A DNA stretch of 64,000 nucleotides, from positions 1 to 64,000 of the forward strand of contig NZ_JACDXX010000005.1 of assembly GCF_020539525.1 (NCBI RefSeq), read 5' to 3'. This document shows, one piece after another, positions 36,401-46,435 of the stretch. Every line of letters starts with the position of its first letter. The stretch's first letter is position 1. The position numbers were made by a program, and so were the translations under genes. The notes beneath the pieces are model-generated. The model was not told where the DNA came from, made no database searches, and worked only from the letters and a program-made list of their open reading frames with translations. Origin of the DNA: Pseudogemmobacter faecipullorum. Its GTDB lineage: Bacteria > Pseudomonadota > Alphaproteobacteria > Rhodobacterales > Rhodobacteraceae.

Positions 36401-37654
36401 TTACAGCCGGAAATAGTCCTCGCGCTGGCGCTGGGACCAGCAGAGCTGCAGCTGCCAGCCGCTCTCGCCCAGAACTTCCGAGAGCACCACGCCCTGCTGA
36501 TGCAGCCAGGCATGGCGGCGGCCCTGGTCAAAGCCGAGGTCCAGCAGCTCTTCGGTCTTCTCGGCCTCGAAAGCTGCCGAGACCGCGCTGAGCAGCTCAG
36601 CAACCCCCTCGCCGGTCAGGGCCGAAACCGCAAACACCCCGGCCCGCTGCGCGGCCTGGGCCAGCAAAGCCTCACGCGCCGAGGGTTCCACGAGGTCAAG
36701 CTTGTTCCACAGCTCAAATTTCGGCGTCGAGGCCGGTACACCGACCGATTGCAGAATATCCTCGACATCCTGGGCCTGTTCGGCGGTTTCCGGATGGGAA
36801 ATATCGCGCACATGCAGGATCAGATCGGCGGCCAGCACCTCTTCGAGCGTGGCGCGGAACGAGGCCACCAGCTGGGTCGGCAGATCCGAGATAAATCCCA
36901 CCGTATCCGAGAGGATCACCTTACGGCCCGGCCCGGTCTGTGAGGGCAGGTTCAGCGAGCGCATCGTCGGGTCGAGCGTGGCGAAAAGCATATCCTCGGC
37001 CAGCACTTCAGCCCCGGTCACCCGGTTGAACAAAGTCGATTTTCCGGCATTGGTATAGCCAACCAGGGCGACGATCGGGAAAGGCACTTTGGCGCGTGCC
37101 GCCCGGTGCAGCTCGCGGGTTTTAACCACTTTTTCCAGCTGGCGGCGCAGCCTTATCGCCTGTTCATCAATGGCGCGGCGGTCGTTTTCTTTCTGGGTCT
37201 CGCCAGGGCCACCGACGAAACCGAAACCACCGCGCTGACGCTCAAGATGGGTCCAGGCCCGCACCAGCCGGGTGCGCTGGTAATTCAGCGCCGCCAGCTC
37301 GACCTGCAAAACCCCCTCACGGGTCCGGGCGCGGTCGGCGAAAATCTCGAGGATCAGGCTGGTCCGGTCAAGGATCTTGACCTTCCATTCCTTTTCAAGA
37401 TTGCGCTGCTGCACCGGGGTCAGCGGGCCGTCGATCAGCACCAGGCCGATTTTATCGGCGCGAAATCTCTCGCCCAGCTCGGCCACCCTTCCGGTGCCAA
37501 ACAGGCTTCCGGCGAGGGTGCGGCTGACCCGGACCACTTCGGACCAGATCACCTCAATGCCAGGCAGGGCTGCCGCCAGGCTGACCGCCTCGGCCAGGCC
37601 ATGTTCGGGCAGCCGCCGCGCGGCACGTTTACGGATATCGGGATGCAGCACCAC
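36401..37654 (-). CDS. hflX: Ribosome-splitting GTPase HflX
   Basis: 417 aa from GTG 37654. A GTPase that splits stalled ribosomes. The N-terminal HflX domain is marked by DGPLTPVQQRNLEK and RGGFGFVGGPGETQ. The G domain has GYTNAGKSTLFN (P loop), DTVGFISDLP (G3) and NKLD (G4). The open frame continues upstream without a stop to 37783, and that segment (DPFGDEDELFPLP, then GQKTRAVVLHP) looks like genuine N-terminal sequence. No ATG, GTG or TTG exists in it; only CTG 37771 or ATT 37768 at the hfq stop could start it. The true start is therefore uncertain. Confidence 0.93.
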   Translation of the reverse strand: MVLHPDIRKRAARRLPEHGLAEAVSLAAALPGIEVIWSEVVRVSRTLAGSLFGTGRVAELGERFRADKIGLVLIDGPLTPVQQRNLEKEWKVKILDRTSLILEIFADRARTREGVLQVELAALNYQRTRLVRAWTHLERQRGGFGFVGGPGETQKENDRRAIDEQAIRLRRQLEKVVKTRELHRAARAKVPFPIVALVGYTNAGKSTLFNRVTGAEVLAEDMLFATLDPTMRSLNLPSQTGPGRKVILSDTVGFISDLPTQLVASFRATLEEVLAADLILHVRDISHPETAEQAQDVEDILQSVGVPASTPKFELWNKLDLVEPSAREALLAQAAQRAGVFAVSALTGEGVAELLSAVSAAFEAEKTEELLDLGFDQGRRHAWLHQQGVVLSEVLGESGWQLQLCWSQRQREDYFRL

Positions 37655-37767
37655 GGCGCGGGTTTTCTGGCCGGTCGTCAGCTGCCATTTTGCACTGCCA
37701 GCCTTGCGCTCGGCTGGCAGCGGGAAGAGCTCGTCTTCATCCCCGAAAGGATCGATGGGATCGTTAA

Positions 37768-38001
37768 TCAGTCTTCGCCTTCATAAAGATTTATCGGCGC
37801 GCCGGGCATGATCGTCGAGATCGCGTGTTTATAGACCAGCTGAGACTGGCCATCACGGCGCAGCAGCACGCAGAAATTATCGAACCAGGTGATAACACCC
37901 TGAAGTTTGACCCCGTTGATCAGGAAGATCGTGACCGGAACCTTTGCTTTGCGGACATGGTTCAGGAAAGCATCCTGGAGGTTCTGTTTGTCGCCAGCCA
38001 T
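37768..38001 (-). CDS. hfq: RNA chaperone Hfq
   Basis: 77 aa from ATG 38001 ([13 protein letters not shown]); an upstream in-frame start at 38061 would add an unlikely basic tail. A hexameric Sm-like ring that pairs small RNAs with mRNAs. Sm1: [17 protein letters not shown]; Sm2: YKHAISTI (the YKHA signature). Short C-terminus as in Rhodobacter. It lies directly before hflX, the common hfq-hflX pair, and after trkH in the same direction, with 203 bp before it in which a promoter must lie but none is obvious. Confidence 0.97.
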   Translation of the reverse strand: MAGDKQNLQDAFLNHVRKAKVPVTIFLINGVKLQGVITWFDNFCVLLRRDGQSQLVYKHAISTIMPGAPINLYEGED

Positions 38002-38204
38002 TGTTTGTTTTGCCTTGCGCTTGCCGCTTGGTCGCGGTCTTTGAGAAAAACAGCCGGGCACAGACTGCCCGCACTGGCCCGGAACGGGCAGAACCGCGCC
38101 GGACAGAGCTGATAATAGGACTGTCGCAGATTGTTTCCAGAGGCGAATAGCGAAGTTTCGTTCGCTGACGCCCGCCGCTGATCTGACTGTTGCCTAAATA
38201 CCCT

Positions 38205-39746
38205 TCAGCGCCGCCAGCGCAAGCCCCAGTTCGCAGGCGCGATAATCGCCAGCAGCGCCAGGGCCTCGAGCCGGCCCAGCACCATCGACAGCCCGAGAAT
38301 GGCCTTGACCAGCGGCGAAAGCGGCGCCCAGGCAATGGGATCGGCCCCGGCCGTGGCCGCCAGCGGCCCGGTGGTGGTCAGCGCGGCAATCGAGAGAATC
38401 AGCGCCGGTTCAAATTCAAGCCCGGCCAGGGTCAGGGCCGACATGATCAGGGCAACCGAAAGCGCGAACAGCATGAAGAAGATCCAGGCCATCCGCGCCC
38501 CCTCCTGGGCCAGCCGCCGGGCAAAGCGGCCCGAGCCGATGGAATGGGGATGGATGATCCGCTCCAGCTCGCGCTTGCCCTGCAGCCAGAGCGCCTGGGT
38601 GCGCAGCAGCGTCACGCCCCCGGCCGTGGTGGCGACACCGCCGCCGACAATGGCCAGCCCCATCAGCATCAGTCCCGGCGAGCCCAGCCCGGCCCAGTTG
38701 CGTGCCGCATCCCACCACAGGCTCTCATAGCCGGTGGTGGTCAGGAAAGAGGCGGCGGTGAACATCGCGCCCCAGAAGGCGCGCAGCAAGACCCGCCAGG
38801 TCTCGGTCTCGCCCGCTGCCGCATCGGCGATCATATGGCGCAGCAGCAGGATCGCCGTGGTCAGGAAAATCAGGAACAGCCCCAGCCGCAGCTCGGAATC
38901 GCGCAGCAGATTGCCAGGGCGATGGCCCGGCAGGGCAAAAGGCATCATATGCCGGCTGAGTGCGAAGAGCAGGAAGAGAAACATCAGCATCTCGCCGCCG
39001 AGACCCGAGCCCTGGACTGCTGTACCGCCGGTGATCGCCACGCCGCTGGTCGAAAGCGTGCCCATGGCATGGATCAGCGCGACGAGGCCATTCTCGCCGG
39101 CCATCAGCAAGAGCAGCCACAGCAGCAGCGTCAGCCCGGCATAGACCGGCAGGATCGCCTCGGCGCCGCGGGTCAGCCGCTCGCGCGGATCACCCGATCT
39201 GCCACGCCCGCCGGTCAGGCTATGGCCCGGGATCGAGCCGGAAATCACCTCGGCCCCACCGAGGTTCAGCGGCACCAGCACCGCCCAGGCCCCGACCAGA
39301 ACATAAAAACCGCCGAGCCAGCCCACGAGGCCGCGCCAGAGATGCACCGAAGGCGCGAGGCGCTCGGGCGCATAGACCGAGGCCCCGGTGGTGCTGAAAC
39401 AGGACAGCATCTCAAACCAGAGATTGACCCAGCTGCTGTCGCGGATGATCGCGCCGAGCGGAAAGGCAAAGGCCAGCGGCAGCAGCAGATAGGCCCCGGC
39501 CAGAGCCGCGAGCTGGCCCTGCACCGTATGGCGCCGCGTGCTGCGGCGGGTGGCAATGGCCAGCATCACCGTCAGCACCAGCAGCATAATCCCGGCATAG
39601 AAAAAGCCCTGGGCGGTATGGTGATCGCGGTTGGCCAGCGCATGCAGCGCCGGGATCTGGCACATCACCGCCACAACCCCGAGGCCCTGGACCAGCAGCG
39701 GCACCTCGCGCCAGGCCGCCGTCATCCCTCCCGGTTGCGCCGGCAT
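38205..39746 (-). CDS. trkH: Potassium uptake protein TrkH
   Basis: 513 aa. The membrane pore of the Trk K+ uptake system. Four pore-loop repeats are expected; selectivity-filter segments are visible at CFSTTGASVY (~116-125), GTLSTSGVAITGG (~230-242), FLTTTGYESLWW (~335-346) and ALTTTGPLAATAG (~463-475). About ten membrane helices. Its ATG shares a base with the trkA stop (TGATG), so the channel and its regulator are co-translated. An alternative start at 39725 is possible. Confidence 0.94.
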   Translation of the reverse strand: MPAQPGGMTAAWREVPLLVQGLGVVAVMCQIPALHALANRDHHTAQGFFYAGIMLLVLTVMLAIATRRSTRRHTVQGQLAALAGAYLLLPLAFAFPLGAIIRDSSWVNLWFEMLSCFSTTGASVYAPERLAPSVHLWRGLVGWLGGFYVLVGAWAVLVPLNLGGAEVISGSIPGHSLTGGRGRSGDPRERLTRGAEAILPVYAGLTLLLWLLLLMAGENGLVALIHAMGTLSTSGVAITGGTAVQGSGLGGEMLMFLFLLFALSRHMMPFALPGHRPGNLLRDSELRLGLFLIFLTTAILLLRHMIADAAAGETETWRVLLRAFWGAMFTAASFLTTTGYESLWWDAARNWAGLGSPGLMLMGLAIVGGGVATTAGGVTLLRTQALWLQGKRELERIIHPHSIGSGRFARRLAQEGARMAWIFFMLFALSVALIMSALTLAGLEFEPALILSIAALTTTGPLAATAGADPIAWAPLSPLVKAILGLSMVLGRLEALALLAIIAPANWGLRWRR

Positions 39747-41122
39747 CAGAAGAAATCGATCGAGACCTGGAACAGGCGCTCGACCTCCGCAACATCGCCG
39801 CTCAGGGCAAAGACCGCCACCACATCGCCGGGTTCAATACGCATGCCAGGCTCGGGCTTTAACATCCGCTCGCCCTTCATCACCCCGCCAACCAGCACCC
39901 CTTCGGGGAAATCAATATCGCGGATCAGCCTGCCCGAGATCGGCGAGGTCGACATCACCTGGGCCTCAATCAGCTCGGCCTCGCCATCGCCGATCGCATA
40001 GACCGCGCGCACCCGGCCGTGGCGGATATGGCGCAGGATCGAGGAGACGGTGGTGGCACGCGGGTTGATATAGGCGTCGATCTCCAGCGGCGCCATCAGC
40101 GGCGCCAGGGTCGGATCATTGACCAGCGCAATCACCAGCGGGCATCCCGCCTGTTTGGCGCGCACCGAGACCAGCAGATTGGTCTTGTCATCATCGGTCA
40201 CCGCCAGCACTGCATCGGCGCGGTCAACCGCCGCCTCGGCCAGCAAAGCGCTGTCCATTCCATCGCCGTTCAGCACGATGGTGCGCGAGAGCATATCGGC
40301 CGCGGCTTCGGCAATCTCGTGGTTCTTCTCGATCATCCGCACCCGGACCCGGTCCGAGCGCGCCTCAAGCACCGAGGCCACGGTCAGCCCGACATTGCCG
40401 CCGCCGATAATGACCACCCGCTCCTGCTTATGGGTTTTCTTGCCAAAGATATCGAGGCTGCGCGGCACATCCTCGGCATGGGCGAACAGATAGATCTGAT
40501 CCTCTTCCAGCAGCTGATCCTGGGGATCGGGGGCAAAGAGCCGCCCCTCGCGCCGGATGCCGACGACAATGGCGCGCAAGGAGGGGAAGAGATCACTCAG
40601 CTGGCGCAAGGGCGTGTTCAGCACCGGGCATTCCGCCGAGAGCTGCAGCCCCAGCAGCTGGGCCCGGCCCTGCATGAATACTTCGGTATCAAAGGTCTGG
40701 GGCGCGGCAAGGCGCTGCAGCGCCGCCTCGGCCACCTCGCGCTCGGGGCTGATGATCACATCAATGGCGAGGCGCTGCGAATTATACAGATCGGAATAGC
40801 CGGTCGCGAGATAGTTCTGCGCCCGGATCCGGGCAATGCGGCGGGTGACGTTAAAGGCCGAGGCGGCAATCTGACAGGTGACCATATTCACCTCATCCGA
40901 ATGAGTGGCCGCAATCACCATATCGGCATCGCGCGCCCCCGCCTTTTCCAGCACATCGGGATGGCTGGCAAAGCCGACAACCCCCTGAACATCAAGGGTT
41001 TCGGTGACGCGCCGCACCAGCTCGGCATTGGTATCGACCACCGTCACATCATTTTGTTCGCCCGAGAGCTGCCGGGCAATCTGCCAGCCGACCTGGCCCG
41101 CACCGCAGACAATGATTTTCAT
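39746..41122 (-). CDS. trkA: Trk system NAD-binding regulatory subunit TrkA
   Basis: 458 aa. A cytosolic gating ring for TrkH. Two RCK units are visible: the first Rossmann GAGQVGWQIARQL (7-19) with TrkA-C around 140-220, the second GGGNVGLTVASVL (~241-253) with a final TrkA-C domain containing PEPGMRIEPGDVVAVFA. It is followed without a gap by trkH. In Rhodobacter trkA also follows ntrX, so potassium uptake is tied to the nitrogen-regulatory cluster by position. Confidence 0.96.
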   Translation of the reverse strand: MKIIVCGAGQVGWQIARQLSGEQNDVTVVDTNAELVRRVTETLDVQGVVGFASHPDVLEKAGARDADMVIAATHSDEVNMVTCQIAASAFNVTRRIARIRAQNYLATGYSDLYNSQRLAIDVIISPEREVAEAALQRLAAPQTFDTEVFMQGRAQLLGLQLSAECPVLNTPLRQLSDLFPSLRAIVVGIRREGRLFAPDPQDQLLEEDQIYLFAHAEDVPRSLDIFGKKTHKQERVVIIGGGNVGLTVASVLEARSDRVRVRMIEKNHEIAEAAADMLSRTIVLNGDGMDSALLAEAAVDRADAVLAVTDDDKTNLLVSVRAKQAGCPLVIALVNDPTLAPLMAPLEIDAYINPRATTVSSILRHIRHGRVRAVYAIGDGEAELIEAQVMSTSPISGRLIRDIDFPEGVLVGGVMKGERMLKPEPGMRIEPGDVVAVFALSGDVAEVERLFQVSIDFF

Positions 41123-41171
41123 GGTTTAACCCGTCCTGCGGTCCTCAAAACAGCCTTCTGCCTGACAGAGC

Positions 41172-41204
41172 CTGGCCTGGGCGTCAAGCCAGCGCCCGGG
41201 CCAG
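41172..41204. other. Strong hairpin between ntrX and trkA
   Basis: CTGGCCTGGGCG / CGCCCGGGCCAG forms a 12-bp stem with one G-U-type pair and a 9-nt loop. No T-run follows on the minus strand, so it is not a canonical terminator. It could stabilise or attenuate the ntrX-trkA transcript. Confidence 0.4.
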
Positions 41205-41216
41205 CCTGTCGCAGGC

Positions 41217-42638
41217 TCAGGCCTCCTCAGCCTCCTCGCTGCCCTCCAGATCCTCAAAATGCGCCGAACGCGCGCCGGATTTTGAGGTGGTCACCACGCC
41301 GAGGCTCTTGAGCTTGCGGTGCAGCGCCGAGCGTTCCATGCCGACGAAACTGGCGGTGCGGCTGATATTGCCGCCGAAACGGTTGATCTGGGTCAGCAGA
41401 TATTCGCGTTCGAACAGCTCGCGCGCCTCGCGCAGCGGCAAGGTCGCCACCGCCCCGCCCAGAACCATGGTCTCGCCGCCCGCGCCCGGCCCCTCGGCCC
41501 CCGGCAGTTCGCGCGCATCAATCGCGCCGCTGCCCTCGCCGAGGATCAGCACCCGTTCGATCATATTGCGCAGCTGCCGCACATTGCCCGGCCATTGCAT
41601 GGTCTGCAGCATCGCCTCGGCATCAGTGGTCAGATCGCGGGCCGGCAGGCCCTGGCTGCGGTGGAAATAGCTGACGAAATGCCGCGCCAGTTCCGGAATG
41701 TCATCGCGGCGATCGGCCAGCGAGGGCACCGGGATCGGCACCACATTCAGCCGGTCGAACAGCTCCTGGCGGAAGCGCCCGGCGCGGATCTCGGCGGGCA
41801 GATCGCGTGAGGTTGACGAGATAACCCTCAGATCTACCCTGACTTTATCGGTGCCGCCGAGGCGCGAGAACTGCTGTTCGGTCAGCACGCGCAGGATTTT
41901 CGACTGGGTGCCGCCCGGCATATCGCCGACCTCGTCAAAATAAACGACACCGCCATGGGCCTGTTCCAGCAGCCCGGTCTCGACGCCGCGTTCAGCGGTT
42001 TCGCGGCCAAACAGCACCTCTTCCATCCTTTCGGGCTCAATCGTCGCCGAAGAGACGGTGACGAAGGGGGCCGGGGCACGGCTGGAATGGGCATGAATAT
42101 AGCGCGCCGCCATTTCCTTGCCCGAACCGGGCTGGCCGGTCAGCATCACCCGGCCATTGGATTTGGTCACCTTGTCGAGCTGGGCCTTCAGCGTGCGATA
42201 GGCCGGGCTTGAGCCGATCATATCGCTCGAGCTGACATCACGGCGACGCAGCTCATGGTTTTCACGCCGCAGCCGGGCGGTTTCCATCGCCCTGGCAACA
42301 ACCAGCGTCAACTGGTCGATATTAAAAGGTTTTTCGATAAAATCATAGGCGCCCTGCTTGATCGCCGCCACCGCGATCTCGATATTGCCATGGCCCGAGA
42401 TGATGATCACCGGAATATCGGGATTATCGCGTTTGACGGTTTTAAGAATGTCGATCCCATCCATCCGGCTGTCTTTCAGCCAGATATCCAGGATCATCAG
42501 CGCGGGCGGATCCGCGTTGATTTCATTCATACATTCATCGGAATTGCCAGCGAGCCGCGTGGTATAGCCCTCATCCCCGAGGATATCGCCGATCAGTTCG
42601 CGGATGTCTTTTTCGTCGTCGACGATCAGAATGCTCAT
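41217..42638 (-). CDS. ntrX: Nitrogen-regulation response regulator NtrX
   Basis: 473 aa from ATG 42638 with AAGGAGG upstream. Receiver domain with phosphoacceptor D51 (LMILDIWLKD), then an AAA+ domain with Walker A GQPGSGKEMAAR (~160) and Walker B VVYFDEVGD. It ends in a Fis-type helix-turn-helix (GNISRTASFVGMERSALHRKL). The GAFTGA loop that touches sigma-54 is missing (LFGRETAERGVETGLLEQ instead), so it is unlikely to act through RpoN. Partner of NtrY, whose gene ends just upstream. Confidence 0.95.
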   Translation of the reverse strand: MSILIVDDEKDIRELIGDILGDEGYTTRLAGNSDECMNEINADPPALMILDIWLKDSRMDGIDILKTVKRDNPDIPVIIISGHGNIEIAVAAIKQGAYDFIEKPFNIDQLTLVVARAMETARLRRENHELRRRDVSSSDMIGSSPAYRTLKAQLDKVTKSNGRVMLTGQPGSGKEMAARYIHAHSSRAPAPFVTVSSATIEPERMEEVLFGRETAERGVETGLLEQAHGGVVYFDEVGDMPGGTQSKILRVLTEQQFSRLGGTDKVRVDLRVISSTSRDLPAEIRAGRFRQELFDRLNVVPIPVPSLADRRDDIPELARHFVSYFHRSQGLPARDLTTDAEAMLQTMQWPGNVRQLRNMIERVLILGEGSGAIDARELPGAEGPGAGGETMVLGGAVATLPLREARELFEREYLLTQINRFGGNISRTASFVGMERSALHRKLKSLGVVTTSKSGARSAHFEDLEGSEEAEEA

Positions 42639-42639
42639 C

Positions 42640-44988
42640 TCAGCCTCCTTGCCCAAGCGGGGCAGCCTGTTGCCCCGGGCTCCGGGGCGAAGTCACGCGG
42701 GGCGATGCGGCTGCCGCCCCGTTGCTCTGGCCCGAAGGGCCCATATTACGCCCCATGCGGCGGCGGTTCAGACGCGGCAGCCGCACTTCGGCCAGCGCGC
42801 CGAAATGGTTATTGCCCGCGAAAACCGGCGCATCCGACAGGGTGAGCGTGCCGCCATGCTCCTCGATGATCTTGCGCACAATCGGCAGGCCGAGGCCGGT
42901 GCCTTTGGCGCGGGTGGTCACATAGGGTTCGAACAGCCGGGCACGATCCTCGGGCAGGCCGATGCCATTATCCATGATCCGGATCACCGCCTCGGCCTCA
43001 TCGCGCTCAAGCGTGATGCGGATCTGTGGCTGATATTCGGGGGGTGCACCATTTTCGATAAGGGATTCCGTGGATTCCCCGGCGTTCTTAATCAGGTTTG
43101 TCAACGCCTGACCAATCATCGTGCCGTCCAGATCCATCAGCAAAGGCTCGTCGGAAATCTCAGCGGTGAACTGCACATCGGGCTGCCCGGCGCGCTGTAG
43201 CACCAGGGCGTCGCGCAAAAGTACGGTCAGATCGGTCTCACGGCGATCGGGTTCCGGCATGCGGGCAAATTTGGAGAACTCGTCAACAATGCGCCGCAAG
43301 TCATTGGTCTGGCGCACAATAACATCAGTAAGATTTTCCAGATCTTCCACATCCTGAACCTGTTTGCGGAATTTACGTTTGACCCGTTCGGCCGAAAGCG
43401 CAATCGGTGTCAGGGGGTTTTTGATCTCATGGGCGATCCGCCGCGCAACATCGCCCCAGGCCGCCATGCGCTGCGCCGAGACCAGATCGGTCACATCGTC
43501 AAAGGCCAGCACATAGCCCTCAAGCCCGCCATCACCCGAGCGCCGCTCGGAGAGCCGCACCAGCAGGCTTTCGATCTGGCCACGCCGGGTCAGGCGGATC
43601 TCTTCCTGGGCCATGCTGGCAGAATCTTCGCGTAAACGCTCGAAAAGCCCGAAAAATTCCGGAACCACCTCAGCCAGGGGCTGATCGACACTGCTGCTGA
43701 TCAGATCCAGCGCCCGCATCGCGGCACGATTCATGAAATCGATATCGCCATCGGGATCGAGGCCGATCACCCCGGCGGTGACATTGGACAGAACCGAGTC
43801 AAACAGCCGCCGCCGCGCCTCGGTCTCGGCATGGCTCTCTTCCAGCTCGAGGCGCTGACCCTTCAGCTGGCGGATCATATGGTTAAAGGTCCGGCCCAGC
43901 AGCGCGATCTCATCATCGCCGGGCTCTTCCTCGACCCGGACCGCCAGATCCCCCTCGCCAACCCGCTCCGCCGCGCTGGCCAGCCGCCCTACCGGCCGGG
44001 CCAGACGCTCGGCGAACCACAGGCCCAGCCAGATCGCGGCCAGGATAAGAATAAGCGCGAAGCCAAGGTAAATCAGGCCAAAATTCAGCAAAAGCTTGCC
44101 ACGCTCGGCCTCGAGCTGATTATAGACCGCCACCGTCTCGGTGGTTTCATCCAGCAGCGACAGCAACCGGCCGTCGATCTGCCGGCTGACATAAAGATAG
44201 CGGTCAGCATAGGCCGGCAGACGGACCAGGGCACGAAACTCATTATTGGCCCAGTCGGGGATCAGCACCAGCTCGCCCGCCAGCGCCTTGCGCAGATCGC
44301 CCGGGCTCACCTCTTCAAAATCAAACAGATAAGAGCGCTCGCCCCGGGTGCGCAGCTTGCCGCTGCCATCGATCAGATAGGCCTCTTTCAGCCCGCGCTG
44401 GATCTGGTCCTGGCCCTGGGCCAGAAGCGGGCGCAGCTGATCATCGCGCAGCATAACACTTTGTTCACGCGCATTATTCAAAAACCCCGCCAGAGCCAGC
44501 GTGTCCTGCACCAGGCTCTTGCGCTGCTCGCCCTCATAGGTCTGCGCCGCCGCCAGCGAAGAGCCGACCACCGAGCGCACCCGCTCTGAGAACCAGCTTT
44601 CCAGACCAAGATTGACCGAAAGCACGGCAAAAACCGCCACCAGGATGGTCGGGACCAGCGCCATGCCGGCAAAAACCCCGGTCAGCCGCAGATGCAGCGC
44701 CGAGCCGGCCGAGCGGCGGCGGCGCTCGCTGACCATACGCAGGATCCGGTTCAGCACCAGCGCAGCGATCAGCAGTACATAGACCAGATCGGCCAGCAGG
44801 ATCAGCCGCAAAGCCGGAGAATTGGAATTCTGATTCAGCGGCCCGAGCAGCAGGAAGCTTGCCACCACCAGCACCGGCCCCAGAAACACCAGGCCAAGCG
44901 TCAGCGCCGTTTGCAGCCGCTTTCGCCGCCGCAAACGGGACATTCTGGCCCAGACATCCCGGCTGATTGCTCGCCCCGCTTGTGACAT
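42640..44988 (-). CDS. ntrY: Nitrogen-regulation sensor histidine kinase NtrY
   Basis: 782 aa from ATG 44988; a longer in-frame reading to 45036 is less likely. Three or four N-terminal membrane helices flank a periplasmic loop (~120-290). A HAMP domain follows (~310-365), then a PAS domain (~375-480; GVIGLDPDGDIDFMNRAA). The DHp His sits in RRIAHEIKNPLTPI (~505-518), and the ATPase boxes are NLIKNAGE, DNGIGL and GTGLGLPIV. A Ser/Gly-rich tail (~750-782) is extra. Phosphorylates NtrX; in relatives it also responds to redox state. Confidence 0.95.
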   Translation of the reverse strand: MSQAGRAISRDVWARMSRLRRRKRLQTALTLGLVFLGPVLVVASFLLLGPLNQNSNSPALRLILLADLVYVLLIAALVLNRILRMVSERRRRSAGSALHLRLTGVFAGMALVPTILVAVFAVLSVNLGLESWFSERVRSVVGSSLAAAQTYEGEQRKSLVQDTLALAGFLNNAREQSVMLRDDQLRPLLAQGQDQIQRGLKEAYLIDGSGKLRTRGERSYLFDFEEVSPGDLRKALAGELVLIPDWANNEFRALVRLPAYADRYLYVSRQIDGRLLSLLDETTETVAVYNQLEAERGKLLLNFGLIYLGFALILILAAIWLGLWFAERLARPVGRLASAAERVGEGDLAVRVEEEPGDDEIALLGRTFNHMIRQLKGQRLELEESHAETEARRRLFDSVLSNVTAGVIGLDPDGDIDFMNRAAMRALDLISSSVDQPLAEVVPEFFGLFERLREDSASMAQEEIRLTRRGQIESLLVRLSERRSGDGGLEGYVLAFDDVTDLVSAQRMAAWGDVARRIAHEIKNPLTPIALSAERVKRKFRKQVQDVEDLENLTDVIVRQTNDLRRIVDEFSKFARMPEPDRRETDLTVLLRDALVLQRAGQPDVQFTAEISDEPLLMDLDGTMIGQALTNLIKNAGESTESLIENGAPPEYQPQIRITLERDEAEAVIRIMDNGIGLPEDRARLFEPYVTTRAKGTGLGLPIVRKIIEEHGGTLTLSDAPVFAGNNHFGALAEVRLPRLNRRRMGRNMGPSGQSNGAAAASPRVTSPRSPGQQAAPLGQGG

Positions 44989-45052
44989 ATCCCCGCAACA
45001 TCCTGGGGGCGATCCGCAATGAGGCCGGATCGCCACGCTTGATGTTGCGGTT

Positions 45053-46432
45053 TTACATCAGCTTGCGACGCCGTGTCACGCGAATATCCAGATCGGTGAT
45101 CTTCTTGCGCAAAGTATTGCGATTGATGCCGAGCAGGTCGGCGCAGCGCGCCTGATTGCCGCCGGTGGCATCAAGGGCAATCTCGATCAGCGGCATCTCG
45201 ACCTCGCGCAGAATGCGCTGCCAGACCCCGGCAGGCGGCAGCTGGCCGCCATGCAGATCGAAATAGCGTTTCAGATGCCGCATTACCGTCGCCGAGAGCT
45301 TTTCGCCCTCCATCACATTGCGCAAAGGCTCGGCCGCGGGCAGCTGCCCCAGCACGGCGGCCACCTCACCGCGGCTGATCTCGGCATCCTGGGCGGTGAC
45401 CAGCAGGCGGCGGATGGTATTTTCCAGCTGGCGCACATTGCCCGGCCAGGCATGGTTGCGGATCAGCTCGCGCGCCTCGGCCGAGAGGCGGCGCTGCTGG
45501 CCGAAATCGCGCTCACCCCGGCTCAGGAAATGCTCGGCCAGCAGCGCGATATCCTCGACCCGCTCGCGCAGCGCCGGCACCTGCAGCGTCACCCCGCCCA
45601 GCCGGTAATAGAGATCCTGGCGGAAACTGCCATGCTCCATCCGCGCGGTCAGATCCACCTGGCTGGTGGCGATGATACGCGGCGCTTTGCCGGCCATGAC
45701 ATCCTCGGCCAGCATATCGAGCAGCCGCACCACCCGGGCCTGGGCCTCGTCGTCGTAATCGCCGATCTCATCAAAGATCACCGATCCGCCGCGCGCCCGG
45801 CTCAGCAGCGCCGCCGGCCCCTCAACGCCCTGCAGATCAGCGGGCTGGGCCACAACACAGGGCAGGCTGCGGCGGTCGGAGAAATCATGGATCGCGCGTG
45901 CCAGCAGGCTTTTTCCGGTGCCGGATTCACCCGAGATCAGCAAAGGAATATCGGTATTCATCACCCGCGCCACCAGGCGGTAGAGCGCCTGCATCGCCGG
46001 GGTACGGCCCACCAGCGGCAGCTCTTCGGTGGCCTCGGGCACCGGCGCGGGCTGGGCGGGCGCGCGGCGTTTTTGCTCCAGCGCCCGGGCCGAGCGTTTC
46101 ATCAGATCGGGCAGATCAAAGGGTTTGGGCAGGTAATCCCAGGCCTCGGCCTCGGCGGCCTGGATCGCGGTCATGATGGTATTCTGCGCCGAGATCACGA
46201 TCACCGGCAGGCCCGGGCGCAGGCGCGAAATCCGTGGCAGCGCATCCAGACCATTGCCATCGGGCATGATCACATCCGAGATCACCAGATCGCCCTTGCC
46301 CTCCTCGACCCAGCGCATCAGCGTCATCAGCGAGGAGGTGGCATGCACCTTACAGCCCGCCCGGGTCAGCGCCTGGGTCAGCACCGTGCGGATCGTACGG
46401 TCGTCATCGGCAACCAGAACAGTTCCATCCAT
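45053..46432 (-). CDS. ntrC: Nitrogen-regulation response regulator NtrC (GAFTGA-less)
   Basis: 459 aa. Receiver with D53 (VISDVIMP), AAA+ core with Walker [13 protein letters not shown] (~163-174) and Walker [10 protein letters not shown]-terminal Fis helix-turn-helix ([17 protein letters not shown]). The segment that should hold GAFTGA reads [16 protein letters not shown], so the sigma-54 contact is absent. This is the known Rhodobacter-type NtrC, which in R. capsulatus activates the housekeeping sigma-70 polymerase. It follows ntrB by 3 bp and precedes ntrY by 64 bp. Confidence 0.95.
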   Translation of the reverse strand: MDGTVLVADDDRTIRTVLTQALTRAGCKVHATSSLMTLMRWVEEGKGDLVISDVIMPDGNGLDALPRISRLRPGLPVIVISAQNTIMTAIQAAEAEAWDYLPKPFDLPDLMKRSARALEQKRRAPAQPAPVPEATEELPLVGRTPAMQALYRLVARVMNTDIPLLISGESGTGKSLLARAIHDFSDRRSLPCVVAQPADLQGVEGPAALLSRARGGSVIFDEIGDYDDEAQARVVRLLDMLAEDVMAGKAPRIIATSQVDLTARMEHGSFRQDLYYRLGGVTLQVPALRERVEDIALLAEHFLSRGERDFGQQRRLSAEARELIRNHAWPGNVRQLENTIRRLLVTAQDAEISRGEVAAVLGQLPAAEPLRNVMEGEKLSATVMRHLKRYFDLHGGQLPPAGVWQRILREVEMPLIEIALDATGGNQARCADLLGINRNTLRKKITDLDIRVTRRRKLM

Positions 46433-46435
46433 CCC

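Noticed and set aside
38190-40001. 603-residue plus-strand Gln/Arg/His-rich frame across trkH
   Set aside because: Low-complexity antisense shadow of trkH, whose pore motifs are all intact on the other strand.
42900-42920. TTCGAA-containing sequence resembling a tRNA T loop
   Set aside because: It lies inside ntrY coding sequence (LFEPYV region) and no acceptor or anticodon stem surrounds it.
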